A stretch of DNA of 64,000 nt from Flavobacterium hercynium (GTDB taxonomy: Bacteria > Bacteroidota > Bacteroidia > Flavobacteriales > Flavobacteriaceae): contig NZ_MUGW01000015.1 in assembly GCF_002217285.1 (NCBI RefSeq), positions 1 through 64,000 of the forward strand, given 5' to 3'. The first letter of the stretch is position 1; every line of letters starts with the position of its first letter. The notes below the pieces were generated by a model. It saw only the letters and a program-made list of their open reading frames with translations, searched no databases and was not told the DNA's origin. Positions 44,580-54,225 of this stretch are shown here, in pieces. The position numbers were made by a program, and so were the translations under genes.

Positions 44580-46172
44580 ATGAAGACTTGGTTAGACAAA
44601 TGGGAACCTGAAGACGAAACGTTTTGGAATACCGGTGGCAGCACAATTGCCTGGAGAACTTTGATAATTACAACTCTTACATTAATTCTGTCATTTGCCT
44701 CTTGGTTTATGATGAGTGTAATTGCGGTTAAGCTACCTGGATTAGGATTTAATTTTACTAAAGATCAGTTGTTTTGGTTAACAGCAATTCCGGGTTTAGC
44801 AGCGGGATTATTGAGAATAGTACACACTTTTATATTACCCATTTTTGGAACCAGACATGTTGTCTCTTTTGCAACCGCAATTAAACTTATTCCCGTAATC
44901 GGAATTGGTTTTGCCGTAATGGATGTCAATACACCATTTTGGGTTTTTGCTGTTTTAGCTTTTACAACAGGTTTTGGAGGAGGAGATTTCTCTTCTTACA
45001 TGCCAAGTACAAGTTTGTTTTTTCCAAAAAGGCTAAAAGGTACCGCACTTGGTATTCAGGCAGGAATAGGAAATTTTGGCGTTTCACTGGCACAATTTAT
45101 AACACCACTTTTATTAGGTGTTGGTCTTTACGGCGCCTCAACAGTGTTTACAAGTATTAGTCCTAAAGAAACAATAACCGTTTTTCAGAATTCAAATGTA
45201 GAAAAGCAAAAAGAAGTTTTTGCAGGGCTTAATGTTGATGTTCAGACAGCGATTTTAGCAAACGTAAAGAAAAATGTGTTAGATTCTGTTGCAGCATCAG
45301 TGCAGTCTGATGACAAAGCAGTTTTGTTTACTTCGTTGCCGGTTAAGGCAAAAGCCAAAGCGATTGCCAATGCCAACCCAAAATTGGCCGAAAGAATCTT
45401 AAATGACATTAGCCCTGATCATACAGCTGTAACTAATAAACCCATCTACCTGCAATCGGCAGCATTCTGGTTTGTTCCGTTTTTAATCTTATTGTCCATT
45501 ATAAGTTGGTTTTATTTAAGAAGTATTCCAATGAAAGCTTCTATTAAAGAACAAATGGATATATTTTCTAATAAACATACCTGGTATTGTACCATTACAT
45601 ACATCATGACTTTTGGAACATTTGCAGGTTTATCAGCAGCATTTCCATTAATGATTAAATTCTTATATGGAGATTTTCCAAATGCACCTGATCCTTTAGT
45701 TTATGCCTTTTACGGACCTTTTATTGGTTCTGCGAGCAGAGTTGCTTTTGGTTTCGTAGCCGATAAAGTTGGGGGAGCAATACTAACAACCATTACTGGT
45801 TTTGGTATTGTAATCGGAGCAATAATTTTAGTAACGCAAGGATTAGTAGCGCCAACAAGTATGGAGCAGTTTCCTCTTTTTGTGGCTGTAATTTTAGGAA
45901 TGTTCTTTTTTACCGGAATTGGAAATGCGGGAACATTTAGACAATATCCAATCATTTTTGCAGAAAACCAACGTCAGGCAGCAGGAGTTATAGGATGGAC
46001 AGCAGCAATTGCAGCATTTGGTCCTTTTATATTTTCTAAATTAATAGGAAATAATCTTTCTCTTAATGGTACTGTAAATCAATTCTTTATTGGTGTTGCT
46101 ATTTTTTCTATCTTAGCTACAGGTATCAATTGGTGGTTCTATAATCGTAAAGGTTGTGAGAAACCAAGTTAG
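44580..46172 (+). CDS. NarK-type nitrate/nitrite MFS transporter, second of a pair
   Basis: 530 aa. Nitrate signatures GIGNFGVSLAQF (162-173) and a second Gly-rich motif GIGNAGTFRQYP, plus R79 and R387 as substrate-Arg candidates. A hydrophilic, Ala/Lys/Val-rich, probably helical insert of about 100 residues (188-290) interrupts the loop after the fifth helix; NarK proteins normally lack this. The paired genes suggest a NarK1-NarK2 division of work or a heterodimer: nitrate/proton symport in one and nitrate/nitrite exchange in the other is the known split in other bacteria. Confidence 0.92.
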   Translation: MKTWLDKWEPEDETFWNTGGSTIAWRTLIITTLTLILSFASWFMMSVIAVKLPGLGFNFTKDQLFWLTAIPGLAAGLLRIVHTFILPIFGTRHVVSFATAIKLIPVIGIGFAVMDVNTPFWVFAVLAFTTGFGGGDFSSYMPSTSLFFPKRLKGTALGIQAGIGNFGVSLAQFITPLLLGVGLYGASTVFTSISPKETITVFQNSNVEKQKEVFAGLNVDVQTAILANVKKNVLDSVAASVQSDDKAVLFTSLPVKAKAKAIANANPKLAERILNDISPDHTAVTNKPIYLQSAAFWFVPFLILLSIISWFYLRSIPMKASIKEQMDIFSNKHTWYCTITYIMTFGTFAGLSAAFPLMIKFLYGDFPNAPDPLVYAFYGPFIGSASRVAFGFVADKVGGAILTTITGFGIVIGAIILVTQGLVAPTSMEQFPLFVAVILGMFFFTGIGNAGTFRQYPIIFAENQRQAAGVIGWTAAIAAFGPFIFSKLIGNNLSLNGTVNQFFIGVAIFSILATGINWWFYNRKGCEKPS

Positions 46173-46198
46173 AAAGTAATCATTAAATAAAATTAAGG

Positions 46199-47251
46199 AT
46201 GAAAAATAAAACATTTAATACCAAAGCTTTACTAGTTGCAACCTTTGTTTCTGTACTGACCATTGTACTTGTATTTTACGGGTCAAGACGATTGCAAAAT
46301 TTTGACGCGGCACTTGTTACTTACTTATTCGGAACCGTATTTGCTTTCTTTGGCATTGTTTATCGGTACTCCGTTTGGCTGCAAAGACCGCCGACATGGC
46401 TGTATTTTAAACGCAGTATGAAATTCCTTTTTACCGGAAAAGTATTTTCGCATTTATGGTTTCTCGGAAAAGAATCAGTTGAAAATATAGTCGTTCAGAA
46501 ATTCATTTACCCAAGAAGTAAATACCGCTGGGCAGCTCACTTTTGTATCGCACTAGGATGTACATCTGCCTTTGCAATTACCATTCCGCTTACGTTTGGA
46601 TGGATTCATTTTACATTGGCACCTAATTCAATTTCGATTTACGAAGCACATTTTTTCGGATTTAAAATGATGGACTTTCAAATAGGATCGATTATGGCAT
46701 TTTTAATTTTCCATGCCTTAAACTGGTCATCCTGGCTGGTTATTTTCGGATCTGTTTATTATTTGAGAAGACGTTTAACGAATCCCGGATTAATTGCAAC
46801 CCAAACTTTTGAAGGCGATCTATTACCACTTATTTTATTAATCGCAATATCAGTAACAGGATTATGTCTTACCTATTCTTATCAATTTATGAAAGGATTT
46901 GCGTATGACTTTCTTGCTGTAATACACGCTGTTACCGTTATTATGTTTTTAATATGGATTCCATTTGGTAAATTTTTCCACATTATTCAGCGTCCCGCGC
47001 AAATTGGGGCACATATTTATAAAAAAGAAGGAATCAAAATGGGAATGGCGGTATGTCCGCATACCGGAGATGAATTTGCAACAAAACTTCATATCAACGA
47101 TTTAAAAATTGTTACCAAAGAGTTAGGCTTCGATTTTACACACGAAGACGGAACATCACATTTAGATTTAAGTCCTGAAGGTAAAAGATCACGTTTGGCT
47201 CAGGCACATTTAAAAGCTAGATTAGAAAGCGGAGGAAGTTTATTTGGATAA
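46199..47251 (+). CDS. multi-His membrane protein, candidate b-type cytochrome subunit of the nitrate reductase
   Basis: 350 aa with about six membrane helices (12-28, 37-58, 110-135, 160-188, 205-228, 236-260). His residues lie in or next to helices (H114, H172, H243, H261), as needed to hold two hemes b. The cytoplasmic tail has ICPHTGDE-like AVCPHTGDEFATKL. The layout resembles the gamma/NarI-DsrM type of quinol-oxidising subunit more than a transporter. Family assignment is by pattern and context, not certain. It sits between narK genes and the reductase. Confidence 0.65.
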   Translation: MKNKTFNTKALLVATFVSVLTIVLVFYGSRRLQNFDAALVTYLFGTVFAFFGIVYRYSVWLQRPPTWLYFKRSMKFLFTGKVFSHLWFLGKESVENIVVQKFIYPRSKYRWAAHFCIALGCTSAFAITIPLTFGWIHFTLAPNSISIYEAHFFGFKMMDFQIGSIMAFLIFHALNWSSWLVIFGSVYYLRRRLTNPGLIATQTFEGDLLPLILLIAISVTGLCLTYSYQFMKGFAYDFLAVIHAVTVIMFLIWIPFGKFFHIIQRPAQIGAHIYKKEGIKMGMAVCPHTGDEFATKLHINDLKIVTKELGFDFTHEDGTSHLDLSPEGKRSRLAQAHLKARLESGGSLFG

Positions 47252-47257
47252 AAATTA

Positions 47258-47315
47258 AGTTTCAAGTCTCAAATTTCAAGTTTCTCGCTATAACATGAAA
47301 CATGAAACCTGAAAC
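47258..47315. repeat. short-word array (TTTCAAGTTTC / ATGAAACCTGAAAC) inside the nitrate operon
   Basis: Left arm 47258-47284 (AAGTTTCAAGTCTCAAATTTC), right arm 47294-47315 (CATGAAACATGAAACCTG). They could form a hairpin in the mRNA just before the reductase gene. The same vocabulary is at 60830-60918. Confidence 0.75.
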
Positions 47316-47334
47316 AAAAAAATAAAAAAAAGAC

Positions 47335-49551
47335 ATGGCAAAATTACCTGTATCAACCGAGAAAATTATTGAAGATTTTGGACCTCATTTAAACTATGCG
47401 CCGAAAGATGGTTACGAAGGTAGAGATGAACCGGATGAAGTAGTAAAAACACATTGTTGCTTTTGCGGTATGCAATGTGGTATTCAGTTATTAGTTAAAG
47501 AAAATAAAGTCGTAGGTTTTGAACCCTGGATGGAATTTCCTTTTAATGAAGGACGCTTATGTCCAAAAGGAGTACAGCGTTATCTTCAGAACAATCACCC
47601 CGATCGTATTTTGAATCCTCTGAAACGAGTAGAAGGAAAAGGTTTCGAAAAAACGTCATGGGATGAAGCAATGGATAAAACTGTATCTGAAATCAAAAGA
47701 ATTCAGGAACAATATGGTAAACATGCTTTTTCGATGTTATCAGGTGTATCGCTTACCAATGAAAAAAGTTATCTAGTTGGAAAGTTTGCACGTGTAGCTT
47801 TAAAAACAAGAAATCTCGATTATAACGGAAGGCTTTGCATGGTAAGTGCAGGAGCCGGAAATAAAAAAGCATTTGGTTTAGACCGTGCTTCAAACAATTA
47901 TTCGGATCTGGAATATGCTGAGGTAATTATCGTTGCCGGAGCGAATATTAGTGAAACATTTCCAACCTTAACCCACTGGATTTGGAAAGCCAGAGATCGT
48001 GGCGCAAAATTAATTGTTGTCGATCCAAGGGTAATTCCATTGGCAAGAACAGCAGATGTTCATTTAGATGTAAAACCGGGAACAGATTCCGCTTTATATG
48101 GTGCAATGCTAAAATATTTAGTAGATCACGATATGCTGGATCACGATTTTATAGACAATCATACGTCAGGTTTTCAGGAAACTATAGATGCTGTAAAAGA
48201 TTATACGCTGGAATGGGCGGAAGAAATTACAGGAATTGATAAAAACAAAATTAGAGAAGCTGCAGAATTGTGGGGAAAAGTCAAAACAAGCTTCTTGCTT
48301 CATGCGCGCGGAATCGAACACCATTCTAAAGGAGTTGATAATGTTTTAGGGTGTATTAATCTTGTTTTAGCAACTGGAAGAATTGGCAGACCATATTGCG
48401 GATATGGAACGATTACAGGACAAGGAAACGGACAAGGTGGTCGTGAACATGGTCATAAATGCGATCAGTTACCGGGGAACAGAGATATTGAAAATCCGGA
48501 ACATAGAAAATACATTTCTGAAGTTTGGGGAATCGATGAAAAAGATATGCCCGGAAAAGGGCTTACAGCCTACGAAATTATAGAAGCGATTCATCGTGGC
48601 GAAATAAAAGGATTGATTTCTTTATGTTTTAATCCTTTAGTTTCATTACCAAACAATAATTACGTACGATCAGCACTTGAAAAATTAGAATTCTATGTTT
48701 GTATTGATTTCTTTTTGAATGAAACAGCCCGTCATGCGGATATTATCTTGGCAGGTTCATTACAGGAAGAAGAAGAAGGAACAACAACATCTGCAGAAGG
48801 ACGTGTGATACGCATTAGACAAGCTGTTACACCTCCCGGAGATGCAAGAACTGATACTTCGATAATTTTGGAATTAGCCAAAAGATTAGGCGAAGAAGAT
48901 AAGTTTACCTATGATGATAGTGAAGCGATCTTCAATGAATTGCGTGTAGCTTCTAAAGGAGGTACAGCAGATTATGCCGGAATCACGTATAAAAAAGTTG
49001 AAGATAACATGGGCGTGTTTTGGCCTTGTCCAACAGAGGATCATCCCGGAACGCCTAGATTATGGGAAGATAAAGTATTTGCTACACCAGATAAGAAAGC
49101 CCATTTTAATGCAGCGCCTTATAAATTACCGGGTGAAGTTACAGACGAAGAGTACCCAATAACACTTACTACGGGACGTGTTGTATCGCAATATTTAAGC
49201 GGAACGCAAACCCGAAGAATTGGTAAACTGGTAGATCAGTTTCCGGAGCCTATGTTAGAAATTCATCCGGAATTGGCTGCGAAGTATGGAATCAAACAAA
49301 GAGAATTAATTCGTGTGGTAACACGACGAGGCGAAGGAATTTTTCCGGCAAATATTGTAGAAACCATTAGAAAAGATACTGTTTTTATACCGTATCACTG
49401 GCCAGGTGCTAAATCAGCCAATCAATTGACACCAGGAACTTTAGATCCAATTTCTAAAATACCGGAATTTAAAGTTTGTGCCTGTTTACTGGATCCACAA
49501 AGAATTATTGCGCCGCCATCTAAAGAATCAGACGCATACGCAAGTGTTTAA
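47335..49551 (+). CDS. NasA/NarB-like molybdenum (bis-MGD) nitrate reductase
   Basis: 738 aa. An N-terminal [4Fe-4S] set is C41-x2-C44-x3-C48-x27-C76 ([10 protein letters not shown].., RLCPKGV), with Lys78 in the electron path. Cys168 in [12 protein letters not shown] is the expected Mo ligand. There is no Tat signal, so it is cytoplasmic. It has no C-terminal NirB or BFD part, unlike the second reductase near the right edge. [19 protein letters not shown] departs from the GQPNAMGGREVGG of standard assimilatory enzymes. Its partners in the operon would feed it electrons from quinol. Nitrate is the likely but not proven substrate. Confidence 0.88.
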   Translation: MAKLPVSTEKIIEDFGPHLNYAPKDGYEGRDEPDEVVKTHCCFCGMQCGIQLLVKENKVVGFEPWMEFPFNEGRLCPKGVQRYLQNNHPDRILNPLKRVEGKGFEKTSWDEAMDKTVSEIKRIQEQYGKHAFSMLSGVSLTNEKSYLVGKFARVALKTRNLDYNGRLCMVSAGAGNKKAFGLDRASNNYSDLEYAEVIIVAGANISETFPTLTHWIWKARDRGAKLIVVDPRVIPLARTADVHLDVKPGTDSALYGAMLKYLVDHDMLDHDFIDNHTSGFQETIDAVKDYTLEWAEEITGIDKNKIREAAELWGKVKTSFLLHARGIEHHSKGVDNVLGCINLVLATGRIGRPYCGYGTITGQGNGQGGREHGHKCDQLPGNRDIENPEHRKYISEVWGIDEKDMPGKGLTAYEIIEAIHRGEIKGLISLCFNPLVSLPNNNYVRSALEKLEFYVCIDFFLNETARHADIILAGSLQEEEEGTTTSAEGRVIRIRQAVTPPGDARTDTSIILELAKRLGEEDKFTYDDSEAIFNELRVASKGGTADYAGITYKKVEDNMGVFWPCPTEDHPGTPRLWEDKVFATPDKKAHFNAAPYKLPGEVTDEEYPITLTTGRVVSQYLSGTQTRRIGKLVDQFPEPMLEIHPELAAKYGIKQRELIRVVTRRGEGIFPANIVETIRKDTVFIPYHWPGAKSANQLTPGTLDPISKIPEFKVCACLLDPQRIIAPPSKESDAYASV

Positions 49552-49570
49552 TCTATAAAAAAGCAAGAGT

Positions 49571-50140
49571 ATGAATTTAACGAATTTTAATAGAAACGAA
49601 GAATTTTTTGTAGATCTGCAGCGCTGTATAGGATGTAAAGCCTGCGAAATGGCTTGCGCAGAATGCGAGACAAACGGTCAGGAATCCTTAATTAGTGTAA
49701 ACTATGTAGAGCGTTCCTCTACTATTCAGACAACCGTTCAGGTTTGTATGCACTGCGAAGATCCGGTATGTGCCAATGTTTGTCCTGCGGATGCAATTTC
49801 CCAAGATGAATTTGGAGTCGTACATACAGCAAATACAGAACGTTGCATTGGTTGTTCCAATTGTGTAATGGCTTGTCCGTTTGGAGTTCCTAAAAAAATG
49901 GAAGAGTACGATCTGATGATGAAATGTACTATGTGTTACGACAGAACAAGTATTGGTAAAAAACCAATGTGTGCAACTGTTTGTCCTAGTGGAGCTTTGT
50001 TTTACGGAACAAGAGAGCAAATCGAAGAAATGCGACCAAACAGTACACCAATCAATACTTTCATTTTTGGAAAAGAAGTAGTGAATACCAAAGTAAACAT
50101 TATGATGCCAAAAGGCAGTAATGAATTAAGAATATATTAA
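49571..50140 (+). CDS. four-cluster [4Fe-4S] ferredoxin subunit
   Basis: 189 aa with four cysteine quartets: C19/22/25/29, C59/62/67/71, C92/95/98/102 and C119/122/134/138. This is the NrfC/DmsB/HycB plan of electron-transfer subunits of molybdenum enzymes. No signal peptide. It is 19 bases after the reductase gene and 11 before the Rieske gene, so it probably docks on the reductase in the cytoplasm. Confidence 0.92.
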   Translation: MNLTNFNRNEEFFVDLQRCIGCKACEMACAECETNGQESLISVNYVERSSTIQTTVQVCMHCEDPVCANVCPADAISQDEFGVVHTANTERCIGCSNCVMACPFGVPKKMEEYDLMMKCTMCYDRTSIGKKPMCATVCPSGALFYGTREQIEEMRPNSTPINTFIFGKEVVNTKVNIMMPKGSNELRIY

Positions 50141-50151
50141 AATCTATATCC

Positions 50152-50664
50152 ATGTCAAAAGAAGATAATTTAAATGAAAACTGGAAAAAAGATTTCCCAA
50201 TAAAAAAACAGGAATCAACACAAGTAAGCCGACGTGATTTTGCCAAATTCCTGACTTTTGTTTCAGGAGGCTTAATGGTCGGAAGTGGATTCGTGACTGC
50301 AAAAGCCTATTTATTACCGAAGGAAGAGGTAATGGGAGAACATTTTATTTGTAACAAAGAAGAAGTTCCGGTAGGAGGAACAAGAGGTTTTGTAATCGAA
50401 GGAAGTGCAATTCCTTATATTTTGATACACCTTGAAAGTGGTGATTTTAGAGCTTATGAACAAAAATGTACGCATCTTTCCTGTTCCGTATTTTACAAAC
50501 CGGGCACAGGAATTATTCATTGTCCCTGTCACGAAGGTTCATTTGATGCCATGACAGGAGATGTAATTGCAGGACCACCGCCGAGAGCTTTGCCGCAATT
50601 AGAGGTTTTCTTTAAAGATGCAGGCGTTTACGTAAAAGCAATTTCAGAAAACAAAGACAGTTAA
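50152..50664 (+). CDS. Rieske [2Fe-2S] protein with Tat-type signal
   Basis: 170 aa. SRRDFAKFLTF (26-36) before an apolar stretch is a twin-arginine signal or anchor. The Rieske cluster ligands are C106/H108 and C124/H127 (CTHLSC.., CPCH), with C111/C126 forming the disulfide. That is the high-potential type of quinol-oxidising complexes. It lies with a multi-His membrane protein, as in a bc-like complex, but next to a nitrate reductase, which is unusual. Confidence 0.92.
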   Translation: MSKEDNLNENWKKDFPIKKQESTQVSRRDFAKFLTFVSGGLMVGSGFVTAKAYLLPKEEVMGEHFICNKEEVPVGGTRGFVIEGSAIPYILIHLESGDFRAYEQKCTHLSCSVFYKPGTGIIHCPCHEGSFDAMTGDVIAGPPPRALPQLEVFFKDAGVYVKAISENKDS

Positions 50665-50687
50665 TATAAATCTCAAATTTTGTAATT

Positions 50688-50936
50688 ATGAGTACTTTTA
50701 GAAGAAGTCAGAACAGATCAAATCCTAATAAGCTAAACAACATACTTTCTACACTTATTTTTATTTTGATATTAAATGTAAGTATTCAGATTTGGTTATT
50801 GTATGCTTCGCTGAATAATGCATTAGATAATAACAGAGAAATTTTAATACCCGCATTTGTTGCTTCGGCTGTATTGTTTTTTATAGGTTTTGCGTGGTTG
50901 TACTATTTACCTGCAGGTAATTTTAGAAGGAAATAA
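50688..50936 (+). CDS. small two-helix membrane protein of the nitrate operon
   Basis: 82 aa with helices at about 18-40 and 50-74 and basic ends. No motif recognised; probably a DUF6755-type protein, from memory. Co-directional and 23 bases after the Rieske gene, so it may be a stabilising subunit. Confidence 0.75.
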   Translation: MSTFRRSQNRSNPNKLNNILSTLIFILILNVSIQIWLLYASLNNALDNNREILIPAFVASAVLFFIGFAWLYYLPAGNFRRK

Positions 50937-51067
50937 TCTATTTTTCTGAATTGATTTGGGCAAACAGCTATTTATCATTTTTTACGGAACTATATGAAGA
51001 ATTAAGCTTAAATTTATATTCTTTTAAATCTTTCTAATATTAACGATTAAAACTAAGTAAAAATACT

Positions 51068-51075
51068 TATATTTG
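51068..51075 (+). promoter_or_regulatory. candidate -7 box for moeA
   Basis: TATATTTG, 36 bases before the moeA ATG, in the 175-base gap after the nitrate reductase genes. It suggests that cofactor genes have their own promoter. Confidence 0.45.
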
Positions 51076-51111
51076 TAATAAGTGTTTTGCTTGCCTTATA
51101 AAATAGCAACT

Positions 51112-52284
51112 ATGATTCAAGTCGAAGAAGCGTTATCAATTATTGCGCAAAATAGTACTAAAATGCCCGTTCAGACGATTGCGGTGAACAAAGCATTGGG
51201 ATATATTTTGGCAGAAACGATTTATTCGCCAATTGCAATGCCGCCATTTCGTCAATCAGCAATGGACGGTTACGCGTTTATTCATAGTGAAAGACATCAA
51301 TATGATGTAATAGGTCTTTCTCAGGCAGGAGACCATTCTAAAATAAAATTAAAAGAAAACGAAGCCATACGTATTTTTACAGGTGCTTTTGTTCCTAATA
51401 ATGCCGATACTGTAGTAATGCAGGAGCATGTCTTGGCAAATGAAAAATCAATATTAATTACCCGAATGCCAGAGCTTTATTTAAATGTTCGGGCAAAAGG
51501 AGAGCAAATTCAGGAAGGCGAAGTTGTTTTTGAAGCCAATACGCTGATTACTCCTGCTGCAATTGGTTTTCTGGCTTGTTTAGGAATTACGGAAATTAAT
51601 GTTTTTAAAAAACCGAAAGTTGCCATTTTAGTAACTGGAAATGAATTAGTAAAACCAGGAGGAAAATTACCGAAAGGAAAAATTTACGAAAGTAATTCTG
51701 TAATGCTTCAGGCTGCACTTCAAACCATTGGAGTAAAGAAATCTAAAGTTTATACAGTAAAAGATAATCTAAAGGCGACAAAGAAAGCTTTAAAAGCTAT
51801 TTTAAAGAAATACGATGTTGTTTTAGTTTCCGGTGGAATTTCTGTTGGAGATTATGATTTTGTAAAAGAAGCATTATTAGCTAATGGCGTAGAACAGCTT
51901 TTTTATAAAATCAATCAAAAACCTGGGAAACCAATGTTCTTTGGAGCTAAAAAAGAAACCTTAGTTTTTGCCTTACCCGGAAATCCCGCTTCGTCATTGA
52001 CTAATTTTTACGTTTACGTTTATCCGGCAATAAAAGCTAAAATGGGATTTTTGGATACGCATAGAACTAAAATAATGAGAAAGCTAAATCAAAGTATAAC
52101 CAATAATTCAGGAAAAACATTGTTTTTGAAAGCGTTGTACGATGAAACAAATGTAACGGTTCTCGATAGTCAAAGTTCGGCAATGCTCAATACTTTTGCC
52201 ATCGCCAACAGTTTAATAATTGTTCCTAATGATGTTGAAACATTAAAAAAAGGACAAATAGTTACGTTGCTTTCTTTATTTTAG
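51112..52284 (+). CDS. moeA: molybdopterin molybdenumtransferase
   Basis: Inserts molybdate into adenylylated molybdopterin, the last common step of Moco synthesis. 390 aa from MIQVEEALSIIAQ, the normal start (an upstream in-frame Met is less likely). PPFRQSAMDGYAF, FTGAFVPNNADTVVMQEH, TGNELV and SGGISVGDYDFVKEAL are the MoeA signatures in order. It starts the cofactor block downstream of the nitrate reductase genes. Confidence 0.95.
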   Translation: MIQVEEALSIIAQNSTKMPVQTIAVNKALGYILAETIYSPIAMPPFRQSAMDGYAFIHSERHQYDVIGLSQAGDHSKIKLKENEAIRIFTGAFVPNNADTVVMQEHVLANEKSILITRMPELYLNVRAKGEQIQEGEVVFEANTLITPAAIGFLACLGITEINVFKKPKVAILVTGNELVKPGGKLPKGKIYESNSVMLQAALQTIGVKKSKVYTVKDNLKATKKALKAILKKYDVVLVSGGISVGDYDFVKEALLANGVEQLFYKINQKPGKPMFFGAKKETLVFALPGNPASSLTNFYVYVYPAIKAKMGFLDTHRTKIMRKLNQSITNNSGKTLFLKALYDETNVTVLDSQSSAMLNTFAIANSLIIVPNDVETLKKGQIVTLLSLF

Positions 52285-52615
52285 ATTTTAGAGTTCAGAT
52301 TTTAGATTGAAAAATTAAAAGATTTAATGATTTAAAGATTGTTGTTGTCAATAATTTTAGATTTTAGAGTTCAGATTTTAGAGTTCAGATTTTAGATTTT
52401 GGATTGAAAAATTAAAAGATTGAATGATTTAAAAATTATTTGATTTTAATTTAAAAACAAATAGCAGTGTGTAAATTTAAACATATAGCTTTAAACAATA
52501 AACCAAAAACAACAAACGATTAACCGATTCAACAAATTAACAATTTATCGATTTACCGATTAAACAGTTCAACAAATAAACGATTTAACAATAAAACGAT
52601 TAAACGTAAAAAAAA
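52285..52615. repeat. 331-base gap between moeA and mobA: two short-word arrays
   Basis: 52285-52400 repeats ATTTTAGAGTTCAGATTTTAG words in direct orientation. 52500-52612 repeats CGATTTACCGATTAAACAG words, the same vocabulary as 42545-42780. Between them is AT-rich sequence with no coding signal. The array stands within a run of co-directional Moco genes. Confidence 0.75.
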
Positions 52616-53182
52616 ATGATAACAGCATACATTCTTTGTGGAGGCAAAAGTTCTCGAATGCAATCAGAGAAGGGACTTGTTTTGTTTCAGGATAAACCGT
52701 TTGTCGAGCATATTATTCAGGCTGTTTTGGGTGTTACATCGAATATTAAATTAATTACGAATGGATCAGATTACGATTATTTAACGTATCAAAAGTTACC
52801 GGATCTTATTGTAGACAAAGGACCTTTGGGAGGCATTTATACCGCCTTGAAAGATTCTGAAACGGAGTTTAATTTAATTCTGAGTTGTGATATTCCGTTA
52901 ATTTCGACCGAGTTGTTACAAGAGTTGATTTCCAAACATAATGAAGAAGCTGAAATTACCGTTTTTGCTTCCGAAAGCAGATTACATCCCTTAATTGGGA
53001 TTTATTCTAAAAAAGTAGTACCAGTTATCAAAAGCGCAATTGATAACGATGATTTAAAAATGATGAATTTACTGACGAAGATTCCGCATCAGATTATTAC
53101 CATAGATGAAAGTGAAAATTTTCATCTAACGAACATTAATTCAGTTGATGAATTAAACGATCTCAATATCAATTTAAGTTAA
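52616..53182 (+). CDS. mobA: molybdenum cofactor guanylyltransferase
   Basis: Adds GMP to molybdopterin to make the bis-MGD that both nitrate reductases here need. 188 aa. ILCGGKSSRMQSEKGLV is the nucleotide-binding start, DKGPLGGIYTAL and LSCDIPLIS follow, as in MobA. Five bases before cobA. Confidence 0.93.
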   Translation: MITAYILCGGKSSRMQSEKGLVLFQDKPFVEHIIQAVLGVTSNIKLITNGSDYDYLTYQKLPDLIVDKGPLGGIYTALKDSETEFNLILSCDIPLISTELLQELISKHNEEAEITVFASESRLHPLIGIYSKKVVPVIKSAIDNDDLKMMNLLTKIPHQIITIDESENFHLTNINSVDELNDLNINLS

Positions 53183-53187
53183 TAGTT

Positions 53188-53979
53188 ATGCGAAATTTAA
53201 AAACACCAAAATTAACGGTCGTAGGCGCAGGTCCCGGTGATGCCGAATTGATTACGCTAAAAGCGATAAAAGCTTTACAGAATGCCGATGTAGTATTGTA
53301 CGATGCTCTTGTCAATGAAGATTTATTGCAATATGCGACAACAGCTGAGATTGTTTTTGTGGGCAAACGTTTGGGTTGTCACGCGTACAGCCAAGATCAG
53401 ATTAACGAGTTAATTGTCTCCATGGCAAAACAATACGGTCATGTTGTACGTTTAAAAGGTGGAGATCCGTTTATTTTTGGTCGCGGAAGTGAAGAAATTG
53501 AGTATGCAGAAAAATTTGAAGTAGAAACAGAAATCGTTCCCGGTATTTCATCTGCATTGGGTGTTCCGGCTTCAGTAGGAATTAGCCTGACACAGCGCCA
53601 GATAGCAGAGAGTTTTTGGGTAATTACCGGAACAACCTCTAATCATGAGCTATCGAAAGATGTTTATTTGGCTTCAAAATCGAATGCAACTGTCGTTATT
53701 CTGATGGGAATGCATAAATTAGAAGAAATTATCACAATATACAAAGAGAACCGTACTGATGACTTGCCAATTGCAATTATTCAAAACGGAACTAAAAATA
53801 CAGAACAAAAAGTAATAGGAACCATTAGTACAATTGGTACATTAGTAGTTCAGAACAAAATTTCATCGCCCGCTATTATTGTAATTGGTGAAGTAGTGAA
53901 AAATACGTCAAGAATGACGTCTTATTTTCAGGAGCATTTTGAAGATGAGTTTATTTTTCAAAATTTAAATTTAAAGTAA
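53188..53979 (+). CDS. cobA: uroporphyrinogen-III C-methyltransferase (siroheme/cobalamin branch)
   Basis: Methylates uroporphyrinogen III to precorrin-2 using SAM. 263 aa with VVGAGPGDAELITLKA, VRLKGGDPFIFGRGSEE and VPGISSALGVPASVGISLT, the SUMT motifs. In a nitrate island it most likely serves siroheme for a nitrite reductase, though none is visible here. Its stop overlaps the moaD start by one base. Confidence 0.94.
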   Translation: MRNLKTPKLTVVGAGPGDAELITLKAIKALQNADVVLYDALVNEDLLQYATTAEIVFVGKRLGCHAYSQDQINELIVSMAKQYGHVVRLKGGDPFIFGRGSEEIEYAEKFEVETEIVPGISSALGVPASVGISLTQRQIAESFWVITGTTSNHELSKDVYLASKSNATVVILMGMHKLEEIITIYKENRTDDLPIAIIQNGTKNTEQKVIGTISTIGTLVVQNKISSPAIIVIGEVVKNTSRMTSYFQEHFEDEFIFQNLNLK

Positions 53980-54215
53980 TGATCGAGATTAAATATTTTG
54001 GAGCTGTTGCTGAAAAAACAAAACGTGAATTTGAGAAAATACCTTTTTCTGAAATAGCACTGCAGGATTTACTGCAGGATATTGAAGAAAAATATCAATT
54101 AGAATCACTTTCTTTTAGTGTGGCCGTAAATCAGAAAATAGTTCAAAAAGCAACAGCTTATAAGTTGATTTCAAATGATGTTGTTGCCTTATTACCTCCT
54201 TTTGCCGGAGGATAA
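53979..54215 (+). CDS. moaD: molybdopterin synthase sulfur carrier
   Basis: 78 aa with the ubiquitin-like fold and the C-terminal Gly-Gly (LLPPFAGG) that is thiocarboxylated by the MoeB-like protein coded 10 bases on. Start overlaps the cobA stop (TAATG). Confidence 0.94.
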   Translation: MIEIKYFGAVAEKTKREFEKIPFSEIALQDLLQDIEEKYQLESLSFSVAVNQKIVQKATAYKLISNDVVALLPPFAGG

Positions 54216-54225
54216 AAACAGTTGC

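Noticed and set aside
50937..51111. Moco riboswitch before moeA
   Set aside because: No conserved stem set is apparent in this short AT-rich gap, only a promoter box.
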